Below are positions 6,502-13,291 of a stretch of 14,264 bases of DNA, one piece after another. How positions within the stretch are numbered: position 1 is the first letter of the stretch; each line of letters starts with the position of its first letter. The DNA comes from Methanomicrobiales archaeon (lineage in GTDB: Archaea > Halobacteriota > Methanomicrobia > Methanomicrobiales > Methanospirillaceae): NCBI GenBank assembly GCA_017883495.1, contig JADGNL010000103.1, positions 1 to 14,264 on the forward strand, written 5' to 3'. The notes under the pieces were generated by a model that was given only the letters and a program-made list of their open reading frames with translations, was not told the origin of the DNA and did no database searches. The position numbers were made by a program, and so were the translations under genes.

Positions 6502-7767
6502 ATGGCGATCGGGTGCCTCCGGATCGGACTCGACGATACGGACGCGCCGGGCGGCCTCTGCACGACCTGGCTCGGGGCCGTGCTGGCCTCCCGGCTCGAG
6601 ACGGCCGGCGTGCCGGTCCGCGAACGCCGGCTGGTCCGGCTCAACCCGAACGCGCCGTTTCGCACGAGGGGCAACGCGGCGATCGCGGTTCTGGCCGAGG
6701 GCGACCCGGCGCTCGCGTTCGAGCTGGCCTGCGCCGCCGTCGAGGAGTTCGCCCCGCTCGACGCGCCGATGACGAACCCGGGGGTCGTGGTCGCGGACCG
6801 GCCTTTGCCGGTTGCGTGCTACCGCTCCGCCGTGACCGACCTCTGCACGGTCGGCGATACCGTCGATACCCTCGACGCGGCCGGGGCGCGGTACCGGGGG
6901 TACGGCAACGGCCGCGGCCTGATCGGAGCCGCGGCGGCGGTCGCGGCCGAGTTTCCGGACCGGACCTACGAGCTCCTCGCGTACCGCGAACCCTCCCGGT
7001 GGGGCCGGCCGCGCGAGGTGAACGCGGACTCGCTCTTCCGGGCCGAGGCCGCGACCTTCCCGCAGACCTGGGACTCGGTGGACCGCGAGAACGACGCCGT
7101 CGTCTGCGTCCCCCACACACCCGACCCGGTCCTCTTCGGGATCCGCGGCGAGAGTCCGGAGTGGGTCGAACAGGCGCGCTCGCTCGTCCTCTCCGAGCCG
7201 GCCGCGTTCGAGACCTGCTGGACAACGAACCAGGGGACCGACGCCCACCTCGTCGCCGGCCTGTGCGGGGCCCTCCGGGAGGGGCGGTCGTACGCGGTCG
7301 AGGGCACGATCGCGGACCGGCCGACGACGGGTCCGGGCGGGCACGTGACCGTCTCTCTCGCGGAAGGGGACGAACGCCTCCGGTGCATGGCCTACGAACC
7401 GACCAAGGGCTTCCGCACTGTCGTCCGGGCGCTGCGGCCCGGCGATCGGGTCGTCGTCTGCGGCTCGTACCGGCACGGCTCCCTCAACCTCGAGAAGTTC
7501 GCGGTCCTCGAGCTCGCTGCCTGCGCGACTATCCGGCCGCCGCCCTGCCCTGCCTGCGGCCGTCGGACCACCTCGGCGGGGCGGGACCGGGGCTGGAAGT
7601 GCCGCGCGTGCGGGGGAAAAGTGCGCGAGCCCGAGGTCGTGGTCGAGGAGCGAACGATCGCGCCGGGCTGGTACGAGGTCCCGCCGATCGCCCGCCGCCA
7701 CCTCGCGCGCCCGCTCTGCCGGGGTCCGCCGGAGCTGCCGATCGGTCTCGATCGGGGAAACGGATAG
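6502..7767 (+). CDS. tiaS: tRNA(Ile2) 2-agmatinylcytidine synthetase TiaS
   Basis: 421 residues, the normal length for TiaS. The enzyme uses ATP and agmatine to convert C34 of tRNA-Ile2 (CAU anticodon) to agmatidine, letting it read AUA. The N-terminal kinase-like domain opens with IGLDDTDAPGG (8-18) and carries LNPNAPFRTRGNAA (47-60) and GNGRGLIGAAAA (135-146). A ferredoxin-like region follows, then an OB fold at about 262-340. The C-terminal zinc ribbon uses Cys349, Cys352, Cys367 and Cys370 (CPACG and CRACG). The start ATG has Shine-Dalgarno GGAAGGT six bases upstream. All expected domains are present, so it should be functional. The divergent neighbour is an HTH regulator; downstream, a roughly 100-base gap with potential hairpins precedes a small ORF. 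Confidence 0.95.
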   Translation: MAIGCLRIGLDDTDAPGGLCTTWLGAVLASRLETAGVPVRERRLVRLNPNAPFRTRGNAAIAVLAEGDPALAFELACAAVEEFAPLDAPMTNPGVVVADRPLPVACYRSAVTDLCTVGDTVDTLDAAGARYRGYGNGRGLIGAAAAVAAEFPDRTYELLAYREPSRWGRPREVNADSLFRAEAATFPQTWDSVDRENDAVVCVPHTPDPVLFGIRGESPEWVEQARSLVLSEPAAFETCWTTNQGTDAHLVAGLCGALREGRSYAVEGTIADRPTTGPGGHVTVSLAEGDERLRCMAYEPTKGFRTVVRALRPGDRVVVCGSYRHGSLNLEKFAVLELAACATIRPPPCPACGRRTTSAGRDRGWKCRACGGKVREPEVVVEERTIAPGWYEVPPIARRHLARPLCRGPPELPIGLDRGNG

Positions 7768-7810
7768 AAACCGGCAACGTCAACCACAGCGCATGCACCG
7801 GGAATGCGAA

Positions 7811-7859
7811 GGGAGACCGCTCCCGTACCGGCCGTGGGGCGCGACCATGCATCGGCCGG
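7811..7859 (+). repeat. Two potential hairpins after tiaS
   Basis: GGGAG-ACCG-CTCCC at 7811-7824 is followed by a 7-bp stem pairing CCGGCCG (7828-7834) with CGGCCGG (7853-7859) across an 18-base loop. They end just before the ATG at 7867. No T-run follows, so a terminator is not supported; they could fold in the leader of the next gene. In DNA this GC-rich such stems occur by chance fairly often. Confidence 0.3.
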
Positions 7860-7866
7860 GGGGAGC

Positions 7867-8082
7867 ATGACCGATCGGCGGGGGTGCCGTGCCCGGCCCG
7901 AACCCGTCCTCGCGGTCGAGGCGTTCCTCGGCGGGCACCCGGGCGCGTACCGGCCGGACGAGCTCGCGGCGGCTCTCCCGGGCGGCCTCGAGCCGTCGGC
8001 CGTCGCGGAGGTCGTCGCCTACCTGCTCGCGGCCGGGCGGGCCGCCCTCGACGAGGAGGGGTACCTTGTCCCTCCGGCGTGA
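7867..8082 (+). CDS. Small winged-helix-like hypothetical protein
   Basis: 71 residues from MTDRRGCRARPEPVLAVEAF. The predicted pattern is helix (PEPVLAVEAFLG), short turn, helix (RPDELAAALPG), helix (EPSAVAEVVAYLLAAGRAAL) and a terminal EEGYLVPPA hairpin, which is the shape of a compact winged-helix domain. No specific family is recognised. ATG 7867 is preceded by a G-rich run that ends too close to the codon to be an ideal Shine-Dalgarno. ATG 7804 in the same frame would add 21 residues of unconvincing sequence including the hairpin region. The gene lies between tiaS and dys in the same direction. Composition and codon third positions look genuinely coding, but the protein is short and the call is tentative. 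Confidence 0.55.
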   Translation: MTDRRGCRARPEPVLAVEAFLGGHPGAYRPDELAAALPGGLEPSAVAEVVAYLLAAGRAALDEEGYLVPPA

Positions 8083-8149
8083 GCAAATGGAGGCCGCGGT
8101 ATCGTTCCCGGACTCGCAGGTTGCCATGACGATCCGTTATCATGGATGA

Positions 8150-9106
8150 GTGACAATGATCATCCCGATGGAGTGCGGTGAACCCGTCCGGCAGGTCGAG
8201 GTCCGTCCCGGCATGACCGCCGGGGCGCTCGTGGACGCGCTCGGCCGGGCCGGCGCCTACAACGGCGGTGCGCTCGCCCGGGCCGTCGATCTCTGGGAGC
8301 GGATGCTTACCGACCCGGAGGCGGTCCGGTTCTTCGGCCTCGCCGGCGCGATGGTCCCGGCCGGCATGGGCGGGATCGTCGCGGACCTCCTCGAGCGCGG
8401 CCACATCGACGTGCTCGTCTCGACCGGCGCGAACCTGACCCACGACGTGATCGAGGCGATCGGGTGCGCCCACTACCGCGGCACGGCCGACTGCTCCGAC
8501 GTCGCGCTCCGCCACGACGAGATCAACCGGATCTACGACGTCTTCCTCCCGAACGCCGCGTTCGTCCGGTTCGAGGAGTTCATGCAGGAGGCCTTCGCCG
8601 CGCTCCCCGAGGGGTCCGTCCTCTCGATCCAGGAGCTGCTCGCCCACCTCGGCTCGCGCCTCGAGACCGGGATCCTGGCGACCGCAGCGCGAAAGGGGGT
8701 GCCCGTGTACTGCCCCGCGATCCAGGACTCCATGATCGGCCTCCAGTACTGGCTCTTCGCGCAGACCCACCGGGTGACGATCGACGCGTTCCGGGACATG
8801 CCCGGCCTGCTCGACCGCTGCTTCGGGGCGGAGCGTGCGGGCGCATTCCTCGTCGGCGGCGGCGTGCCCAAGAACTACATCCTCCAGTCGATGCTGATGA
8901 CCGAGAACGGCTTCGCCTACGCCGTCCAGCTGACCGGCGACCGGCCCGACCTCGGCGGACTCTCGGGGGCGACCCTCGACGAGGCCCGGTCCTGGGGCAA
9001 GCTCGCCGAGGGGGCCGAGGCCGTGACCGTCTACGCCGACGCGACCATCACCTTCCCGCTCATGGCAGCGGCCGTGCTCGAGCGGCTGGAGGCGCAGCAT
9101 GGCTGA
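8150..9106 (+). CDS. dys: Deoxyhypusine synthase family protein
   Basis: 318 residues with the deoxyhypusine synthase fold. Recognisable blocks are VDLWERML (46-53), DVLVSTGANLTHD (87-99), NRIYDVFLPN (126-135), GVPVYCPAIQDS (183-194), GAFLVGGGVPKN (231-242), SWGK (281-284) and VYADATITFPL (294-304). Lys284 aligns with the catalytic Lys329 of the human enzyme, Trp282 with Trp327 and Glu278 with Glu323. The reaction transfers the aminobutyl group of spermidine, NAD-dependently, to a lysine of eIF5A/aIF5A. By-eye alignment suggests three polyamine-site acids or bases of the human enzyme (Asp243, His288, Asp316) are replaced here by Leu198, Asn242 and Leu271, so the donor may differ or this may be an archaeal subtype. 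Start GTG 8150 or ATG 8156 cannot be separated. The stop overlaps pyrF by eight bases. Confidence 0.88.
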   Translation: MTMIIPMECGEPVRQVEVRPGMTAGALVDALGRAGAYNGGALARAVDLWERMLTDPEAVRFFGLAGAMVPAGMGGIVADLLERGHIDVLVSTGANLTHDVIEAIGCAHYRGTADCSDVALRHDEINRIYDVFLPNAAFVRFEEFMQEAFAALPEGSVLSIQELLAHLGSRLETGILATAARKGVPVYCPAIQDSMIGLQYWLFAQTHRVTIDAFRDMPGLLDRCFGAERAGAFLVGGGVPKNYILQSMLMTENGFAYAVQLTGDRPDLGGLSGATLDEARSWGKLAEGAEAVTVYADATITFPLMAAAVLERLEAQHG

Positions 9107-9749
9107 ACTGATCCTGGCCCTCGACGTGGGCGACCCCCTCGAGGCGCTCGAGATCGCCGAGACCTGCGCCCCGTTCATCGACCGGCTCAAGCTCGGGTAC
9201 CCGCTGATCCTCCGCGCCGGGCTCGGGATCGTCGAGGACCTCGCCTCGCTCGGCCTGCCCCTGATCGCCGATTTCAAGGTGGCGGACATCCCGAACACGA
9301 ACCGGCTGATCGCCGAGCAGGTCTTCACCCGCGGCTTCGACGCGATCATCTGCCAGGGCTTCGTCGGGCGCGATGCGATCCAGGCCTGCGTCGATACGGC
9401 CCGCGCCTACGGCGGCGAGTGCTACGTCGTGGCCGAGATGAGCCACCCCGGCGCGACCCAGTTCTTCTCCCGCGGGATCGCCGAGCGGCTGGCCGAGCTC
9501 GCGGTCGAGTGCCGGGCCGACGGGATCATCGCGCCGGGGACGAGGCCCGAGCGGATCCGGGCGCTCAGGCCGATCGTCCGGCAGCGCAAGATCCTGGCGC
9601 CGGGCATCGGGGCGCAGGGCGGCGACCTCGCACGGGTCGCGCCGCTCGTGGACGGCGTGATCGTCGGCCGAACCATCTACGAGGCCCGCGACCCGGTCAC
9701 GGTCGCGGCCGAGCTCGCCGACGTCCTGAAGGCGCGGCGTGGCCCGTAG
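9099..9749 (+). CDS. pyrF: Orotidine 5'-phosphate decarboxylase
   Basis: 216 residues, typical of the short archaeal form. It catalyses the last step of UMP synthesis, decarboxylating OMP. The catalytic tetrad is visible: Asp9 in LALDVGD, Lys31 in DRLKLGYP, and the DFKVADIP motif with Asp58, Lys60 and Asp63. The phosphate-binding end is PGIGAQGGD (168-176) and VGRTIY (189-194). The start ATG 9099 lies inside the end of dys (eight-base overlap), so the two are translationally coupled, although no metabolic link between eIF5A modification and pyrimidine synthesis is known to me. All active-site residues are present. A small palindrome follows the stop codon. Confidence 0.96.
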   Translation: MAELILALDVGDPLEALEIAETCAPFIDRLKLGYPLILRAGLGIVEDLASLGLPLIADFKVADIPNTNRLIAEQVFTRGFDAIICQGFVGRDAIQACVDTARAYGGECYVVAEMSHPGATQFFSRGIAERLAELAVECRADGIIAPGTRPERIRALRPIVRQRKILAPGIGAQGGDLARVAPLVDGVIVGRTIYEARDPVTVAAELADVLKARRGP

Positions 9750-9760
9750 CCGCGGCCGAT

Positions 9761-9774
9761 GATGAGCACTCATC
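9761..9774. repeat. Perfect 6-bp palindrome after pyrF
   Basis: GATGAG-CA-CTCATC is a perfect inverted repeat 12 bases after the pyrF stop. A second GATGAG copy, followed by CCCTATGAG, lies at 9785-9799. It could be a weak terminator hairpin or an operator for the gene starting at 9846. No T-run follows, and no function is established. Confidence 0.35.
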
Positions 9775-9845
9775 CTGATCGGCGATGAGCCCTATGAGTC
9801 CCTGAGGCCGACACCTTTACGTCCGGGATCCCCTATTCTGTAGGT

Positions 9846-10208
9846 ATGGACTGGACCCCAGAGCAGCAGGCCCTCGCCCGGAAGTACCGTCGCCTCGACG
9901 AGATCCCGGTCGAGGAGCGGCGGTACAAGTGCCACACCTGCCACCTGATCGTCGACGCCGCCCCCTGCCCGAACTGCGGCGAGGCGAACCTGCAGATCCT
10001 GTGCCCGCTCGATCACTGCCACTGCGCTCACGAGATCGTGACCGGAATCGAGTACTGCCCGCTCTGCGGCGCCGCCGTCTGCCCCGAGTGCGGCTCCCAC
10101 GACGTGGTCCAGATCTCCCGCGTGACCGGGTACCTGCAGGACGTCTCGGGCTGGAACGCGGGCAAGCAGCAGGAGCTCAAGGACCGGGTCCGCTACACGG
10201 TCACATGA
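9846..10208 (+). CDS. Free-standing NrdD-type zinc ribbon and glycyl-radical-like domain protein
   Basis: 120 residues. The C-terminal half matches only the tail of class III anaerobic ribonucleoside-triphosphate reductase (NrdD): a CPLCG...CPECGSHD zinc site (71-86), then SRVTGYL (91-97), then NAGKQQELKDRVRY (104-117). In NrdD the Gly of R-V-x-G-Y carries the glycyl radical; here it would be Gly95. The N-terminal half has a short charged helix and a second Cys set (Cys29, 32, 41, 44) plus Cys53, 58 and 60. The large catalytic barrel of NrdD is absent and no open frame upstream supplies it. It could be a separate subunit of a split reductase, a repair module like YfiD, or a zinc protein that no longer forms a radical. 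The stop overlaps the next start as ATGA. A TATA-like CCTTTACG lies about 28 bases upstream. Confidence 0.75.
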   Translation: MDWTPEQQALARKYRRLDEIPVEERRYKCHTCHLIVDAAPCPNCGEANLQILCPLDHCHCAHEIVTGIEYCPLCGAAVCPECGSHDVVQISRVTGYLQDVSGWNAGKQQELKDRVRYTVT

Positions 10209-10990
10209 GGTATTACACGAAGGAGGGAGCGCTCCTCCTTCGCGGGATCGCGTATGCCGCGGGCACGGATCTCCCGCCCGGCGGGCGCGCCTGCACCGCC
10301 GTTCTTCTCGCGCCCGCCTCCGCCGCCTGCCCCGCGATGCCCGGGGTCGAGCTCGCCGCGGCGCGGCACGGGCTCGACCCCGGCGTAAGCTGCGGGCTCG
10401 TCACCGATGCCGACGGGGCGGGGACGGTCGTGGCCCAGTACGACCGGACCACGGCCTTCGCGCTCGCCGACGGCGACTCGGTCGCGCTGATCGCCTGGAC
10501 CGCGGCGCACGTCCCCCCCGCCGATGCGGAGAGGCTGCTCGAGGCGATCGCCGCCGCCTGCCCCGTGCGCCCGGCGGGACTCGTCCTCGCCTCCGACGAC
10601 GAGGAGGACGAAATCCGCCTCGATCCGCTCCGCGAGGCCGCGGCCGCGGCCGTAGGCGAGGCACTCGCCCGTCGCGGCGCGTCCCCGGAAGGCCCGGCGT
10701 TCCTGATCTACAGCCGGTTCGGCGGCGGCCACTGGGTCGCATGGTCGGCCGAGGGCTGCCCGTACTACCCCTGCCACCACCGCGAGGGCCAGCGCTGCGA
10801 CTTCTGCTACTGCCCGCTCTACCCCTGCGGCGATCCGTCCCTCGGCGAGGAGGTCGTCTCCTCGACGGCCGGAGCGGTCTGGAACTGCAGCGCCTGCACG
10901 CTCCTGCACGAGCCCGCCGTCGCGGACCACCTGCGCCGAAACCCGATGGCCTCGCTGGCCGAGCTGAAAAGAGTGGCTTCCCGCCGGTAG
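10205..10990 (+). CDS. Protein with C-terminal Cys-rich small domain and uncharacterised, possibly CbiZ-like N-terminus
   Basis: 261 residues from the ATG overlapping the previous stop (ATGA). Residues 165-261 match the Cys-rich small domain (PF04071-like): YSRFGGGHW, then Cys185, Cys190-His191, Cys198, CYC at 201-203, Cys208, and CSAC at 228-231 with His235. This domain is often found near cobalamin genes and presumably binds metal. Residues 1-160 are an alpha/beta region containing AAARHGLDPGVSCGLVTDAD and WTAAHVPPADAERLLEAI. The order of elements loosely resembles adenosylcobinamide amidohydrolase CbiZ, but the CbiZ Asn/Thr motifs are not clearly present, so activity is doubtful. Coupled expression with the NrdD-tail protein suggests a shared role. 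The C-terminal domain is confident; the N-terminal relationship is weak inference. Confidence 0.75.
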   Translation: MRYYTKEGALLLRGIAYAAGTDLPPGGRACTAVLLAPASAACPAMPGVELAAARHGLDPGVSCGLVTDADGAGTVVAQYDRTTAFALADGDSVALIAWTAAHVPPADAERLLEAIAAACPVRPAGLVLASDDEEDEIRLDPLREAAAAAVGEALARRGASPEGPAFLIYSRFGGGHWVAWSAEGCPYYPCHHREGQRCDFCYCPLYPCGDPSLGEEVVSSTAGAVWNCSACTLLHEPAVADHLRRNPMASLAELKRVASRR

Positions 10991-10997
10991 GCGGGCT

Positions 10998-11189
10998 TCA
11001 GGCCTCGATACCGAGGGCCGCGAGCATCTCGCCGACGGGCACGCCGTGAGCGGCCGCGGCCTCCTTGATCGTCTCGCCCTTTGCAATCGCGCAGCCGACG
11101 CAGCCCATGCCGAACTTGAAGAGGACCTGGGCGGCCTCGGGCTTCTGCTGGAGCAGTTCGTAGATCGTGCTGTCTCCCGTGAGAGCCAT
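10998..11189 (-). CDS. DUF1858 CxxC redox-disulfide domain protein
   Basis: 63 residues covering a complete DUF1858 domain: DSTIYELLQQKPEAAQVLFKFGMGCVGCAIAKGETIKEAAAAHGV in pattern, with Cys30 and Cys33 forming the CVGC motif and a helical second half ending MLAALGIEA. The family is annotated as a hybrid-cluster-protein-associated disulfide redox domain. It is probably a small cytoplasmic thiol/disulfide or metal-binding protein; no partner gene for a hybrid cluster protein is in the window. It ends eight bases from the stop of the Cys-rich protein gene, convergently, and is divergent from RPA. Upstream, AAACATAAGC on the minus strand (11213-11222) lies about 28 bases from the ATG, so a leaderless or very short-leader transcript is possible; AGGA is too close to the ATG for ideal use. 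Confidence 0.88.
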   Translation of the reverse strand: MALTGDSTIYELLQQKPEAAQVLFKFGMGCVGCAIAKGETIKEAAAAHGVPVGEMLAALGIEA

Positions 11190-11258
11190 ATCCTATGATA
11201 CGTACCACGCCGGCTTATGTTTGTTACGCTCGGAACACTTTCACACCGCGATCGCTGG

Positions 11259-11266
11259 TATATATA
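11259..11266 (+). promoter_or_regulatory. TATA box of the RPA operon
   Basis: TATATATA is centred about 40 bases before ATG 11303. It predicts a start near 11288 and a 15-base leader containing GGAG (11291-11294), eight bases before the ATG. This decides the start codon against the longer frame from 11195. Confidence 0.7.
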
Positions 11267-11302
11267 CGCCTCCGTGGCGAATTATATAACGGAGATGTAG
11301 GT

Positions 11303-12532
11303 ATGGATCTATCCATAGTCGCAGAAAGAATCTCCCAAAAGATCCTTTCGAAGGGAAAGAACGTCGACCAGAAAGAGATAGAAGCGAAGCTCCGCCTGCT
11401 CGTGGACGAGTTCGGGGTCCAGCCGGCCGAGGCCGAGCGGACCGTAATCAACGAGCTCGGGCGCGAGTACCAGGTGCAGGGGCTCGCCGGCGCGGTCGAG
11501 ACGGACCGCCACGCGATCGCCGAGCTCGTGCCCGATGAGTGGGTCACGATCGAAGGCAAGGTCGTGGGGCTCTCTGCGCCGAACAGCCCGTCCATCGCCC
11601 AGACCGGGATCATCGCCGACGCATCGGGAGCGATCCGGTTCGTGGTCTGGGCAAAGGCCGGGGCGCCGTGCCTCGAACAGGGCCGGTGGTACCGGGTCGA
11701 GTCGGCCGTGGTGGATGCGTTCCGCAACGCCCCGAACCTCAAGATCCACTCGGGCACGACCGTGACCGCGATCGAGACCGACAAGCCGCTCCTGCCGTCG
11801 GTGGTGAACGTTGCCGAGCTGAAGCCCGGCGTCGCGTCCGTCCACGTCAAGATGGTCCAGGAGTGGGAGGCACGCTCCGAGCGAATCCTCCAGACCGGCC
11901 TCGTCGGCGACCCGACGGGCACGACCAAGTTCACGATCTGGAAGGAGGAGGGCAAGGAGCCGCTCACCTCGGACACGGTCTACGACATCTACTACGCGAC
12001 CGTCGACGAGTACAACGGCCGGCTCTCGCTCGTGCTCAACTCGGGGACCGTGGTCCCGGACGAGGAGGCCGAGCTGGATGTCGGGGCCGGAGGGCAGGTC
12101 TACGGGGGCGCGATCGTCCACGTCGGCCAGGGCTCGGGGCTGGTCAAGCGATGCCCGGTCGAGGGATGCAACCGCGTCCTCTCGCGGCAGAACTACTGCC
12201 CGATCCACGAGATCCAGCCCGAGTTCCGGTACGATCTCCGGATCAAGGCCGTGCTCGACGACGGTGTAACGACAAAGAACATCCTGATGCAGCGCGAAAC
12301 GACCGAGGCCGCAGCCGGCCTCACGCTCGACGAGGCCGTCGAGCTCGCCGAGAACAGCCCGCTCGGCATGGACGAGGTCTTCCTCCGCGTCCAGTCGGCC
12401 GTGATGGGCCGGTACCTCGACTGCCGCGGACGCGACATGGACACGACCGTGCTCGTGACCGGCGCCGAACGGCACCGGTTCGACCCCGCGGCCCTGGCTG
12501 CGCTGATCGACCGCGCCGGGGGTGAGGCGTGA
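11303..12532 (+). CDS. rpa: Replication protein A (archaeal RPA, OB-fold ssDNA-binding protein)
   Basis: 409 residues. A helical N-terminus (1-75) is followed by OB fold 1 at about 78-157 (VTIEGKVVGLSAP; IRFVVWAKAG), OB fold 2 at about 175-250 (GLVGDPTGTTKFTIWKEEG), and a zinc finger with Cys284, Cys289, Cys299 and His302 (CPVEGC...YCPIH). A final OB-like region at 305-390 resembles eukaryotic RPA70 DBD-C. It coats single-stranded DNA during replication and repair. The start is fixed by GGAG eight bases upstream and by the TATA box at 11259-11266. The stop TGA overlaps the start of the RPA-associated protein, giving an RPA-RPAP operon like those of haloarchaea. Domains are clear; the number of OB folds is read by eye. 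Confidence 0.93.
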   Translation: MDLSIVAERISQKILSKGKNVDQKEIEAKLRLLVDEFGVQPAEAERTVINELGREYQVQGLAGAVETDRHAIAELVPDEWVTIEGKVVGLSAPNSPSIAQTGIIADASGAIRFVVWAKAGAPCLEQGRWYRVESAVVDAFRNAPNLKIHSGTTVTAIETDKPLLPSVVNVAELKPGVASVHVKMVQEWEARSERILQTGLVGDPTGTTKFTIWKEEGKEPLTSDTVYDIYYATVDEYNGRLSLVLNSGTVVPDEEAELDVGAGGQVYGGAIVHVGQGSGLVKRCPVEGCNRVLSRQNYCPIHEIQPEFRYDLRIKAVLDDGVTTKNILMQRETTEAAAGLTLDEAVELAENSPLGMDEVFLRVQSAVMGRYLDCRGRDMDTTVLVTGAERHRFDPAALAALIDRAGGEA

Positions 12533-13131
12533 TGAAGCGCGAGAACCAGATGACCTTCGGCAACCGCCGCGAGGCCCGCTTCGAGCGCGAGCCGGCCCGG
12601 CGGGTCTTTGCGGCCGAGCTCCGCGAGGCCCGGCACCAGTTCAAGGAAGGGACCGAGGAGAAGAGCCCGACGTACGTGCTGCTCCCGACGGGGCAGCGCT
12701 GCAACCGGGCCTTCGTGGTCGGTTCCATGACCGAGAAGATGCGACAGGGCGAGCAGAACATCTTCTACCGCGCCCGTGTCGTCGACCCGACGGGGACGAC
12801 CTTCGTGACCGCGGGCAACTACCAGCCCGAGGCGATGCAGCAGATCGCCCGGGTCGAGCCGCCGGCGTTCGTCGCGGTCGTGGGCAAGCCCAACGTCTTC
12901 GAGGCGCCGGACGGCGGCGGGGTGTACATCTCGCTCCGCGCCGAGTCCGTGACCGTGGTCGACCGCGAGACCAGGGACCTCTGGGTCCTCGACGCGGCGA
13001 AGGCGACGCTCGACCGGATCGACGCCTACGGCACGACCGAGGACTCGAAGAAGGCCGCGGAGGAGTACCGGATCGACCCGGCGCTCTTCCGAAAGACCGT
13101 TGCCGACGCGCTCGCGCAGATGCACCTCTGA
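12532..13131 (+). CDS. RPA-associated protein (RPAP, COG3390 type)
   Basis: 199 residues from ATG 12532, whose A is the last base of the RPA stop (TGATG). GGTGAGG lies just upstream. A GTG at 12529 would add only one residue. The basic N-terminus (REARFEREPARRVFAAELREA) is followed by an OB-like core at about 45-145 (TYVLLPTGQRCNRAFVVGSM; YRARVVDPTGTTF; PPAFVAVVGKPNVF) and a helical C-terminus (DLWVLDAAKATLDRID; ALFRKTVADALAQ). This matches the archaeal RPA-associated proteins, which pair specifically with the RPA encoded in the same operon. Immediate co-translation with RPA supports complex formation. A seven-T run four bases after the stop marks the operon end. Confidence 0.9.
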   Translation: MKRENQMTFGNRREARFEREPARRVFAAELREARHQFKEGTEEKSPTYVLLPTGQRCNRAFVVGSMTEKMRQGEQNIFYRARVVDPTGTTFVTAGNYQPEAMQQIARVEPPAFVAVVGKPNVFEAPDGGGVYISLRAESVTVVDRETRDLWVLDAAKATLDRIDAYGTTEDSKKAAEEYRIDPALFRKTVADALAQMHL

Positions 13132-13134
13132 TCC

Positions 13135-13141
13135 TTTTTTT
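13135..13141 (+). terminator. T-run terminator of the RPA operon
   Basis: Seven consecutive T residues begin three bases after the RPAP stop codon. They form a typical U-rich archaeal termination signal and separate the RPA operon from the histone-deacetylase-family gene. Confidence 0.6.
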
Positions 13142-13291
13142 ACTCCTTAGGCGGGTACCTCTCCGAATAGTGGCCGGAGAATCCGGGTCCCGCTCTTCCC
13201 GGCAGCGCTCGCCATCATCCCTCCGCGATCCGCGGTTCGGCTCTCCGGCCGGGGCGAAAGCCTGATGCCGTTCCGCTGCCGATGAACGGAC

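Noticed and set aside
6463..7701. Upstream extension of the HTH regulator frame to 720 codons
   Set aside because: The extension is antisense to tiaS. The family N-terminus begins at ATG 6462, next to a promoter.
6471..8129. 552-codon plus-strand frame overlapping tiaS
   Set aside because: It is out of frame with the conserved tiaS domains and gives low-complexity Arg/Gly/Pro-rich sequence.
7529..9349. 606-codon minus-strand frame opposite dys
   Set aside because: It is antisense to tiaS, dys and pyrF, whose catalytic motifs are intact; no recognisable domain.
11195..11302. 36-residue upstream extension of RPA
   Set aside because: It contains the TATA box; GGAG correctly precedes ATG 11303.
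13252..13263. GNRA-type mini-hairpin GGGC-GAAA-GCCT before the HDAC-family gene as a riboswitch
   Set aside because: Only a four-pair stem including a wobble; no conserved riboswitch core recognised.
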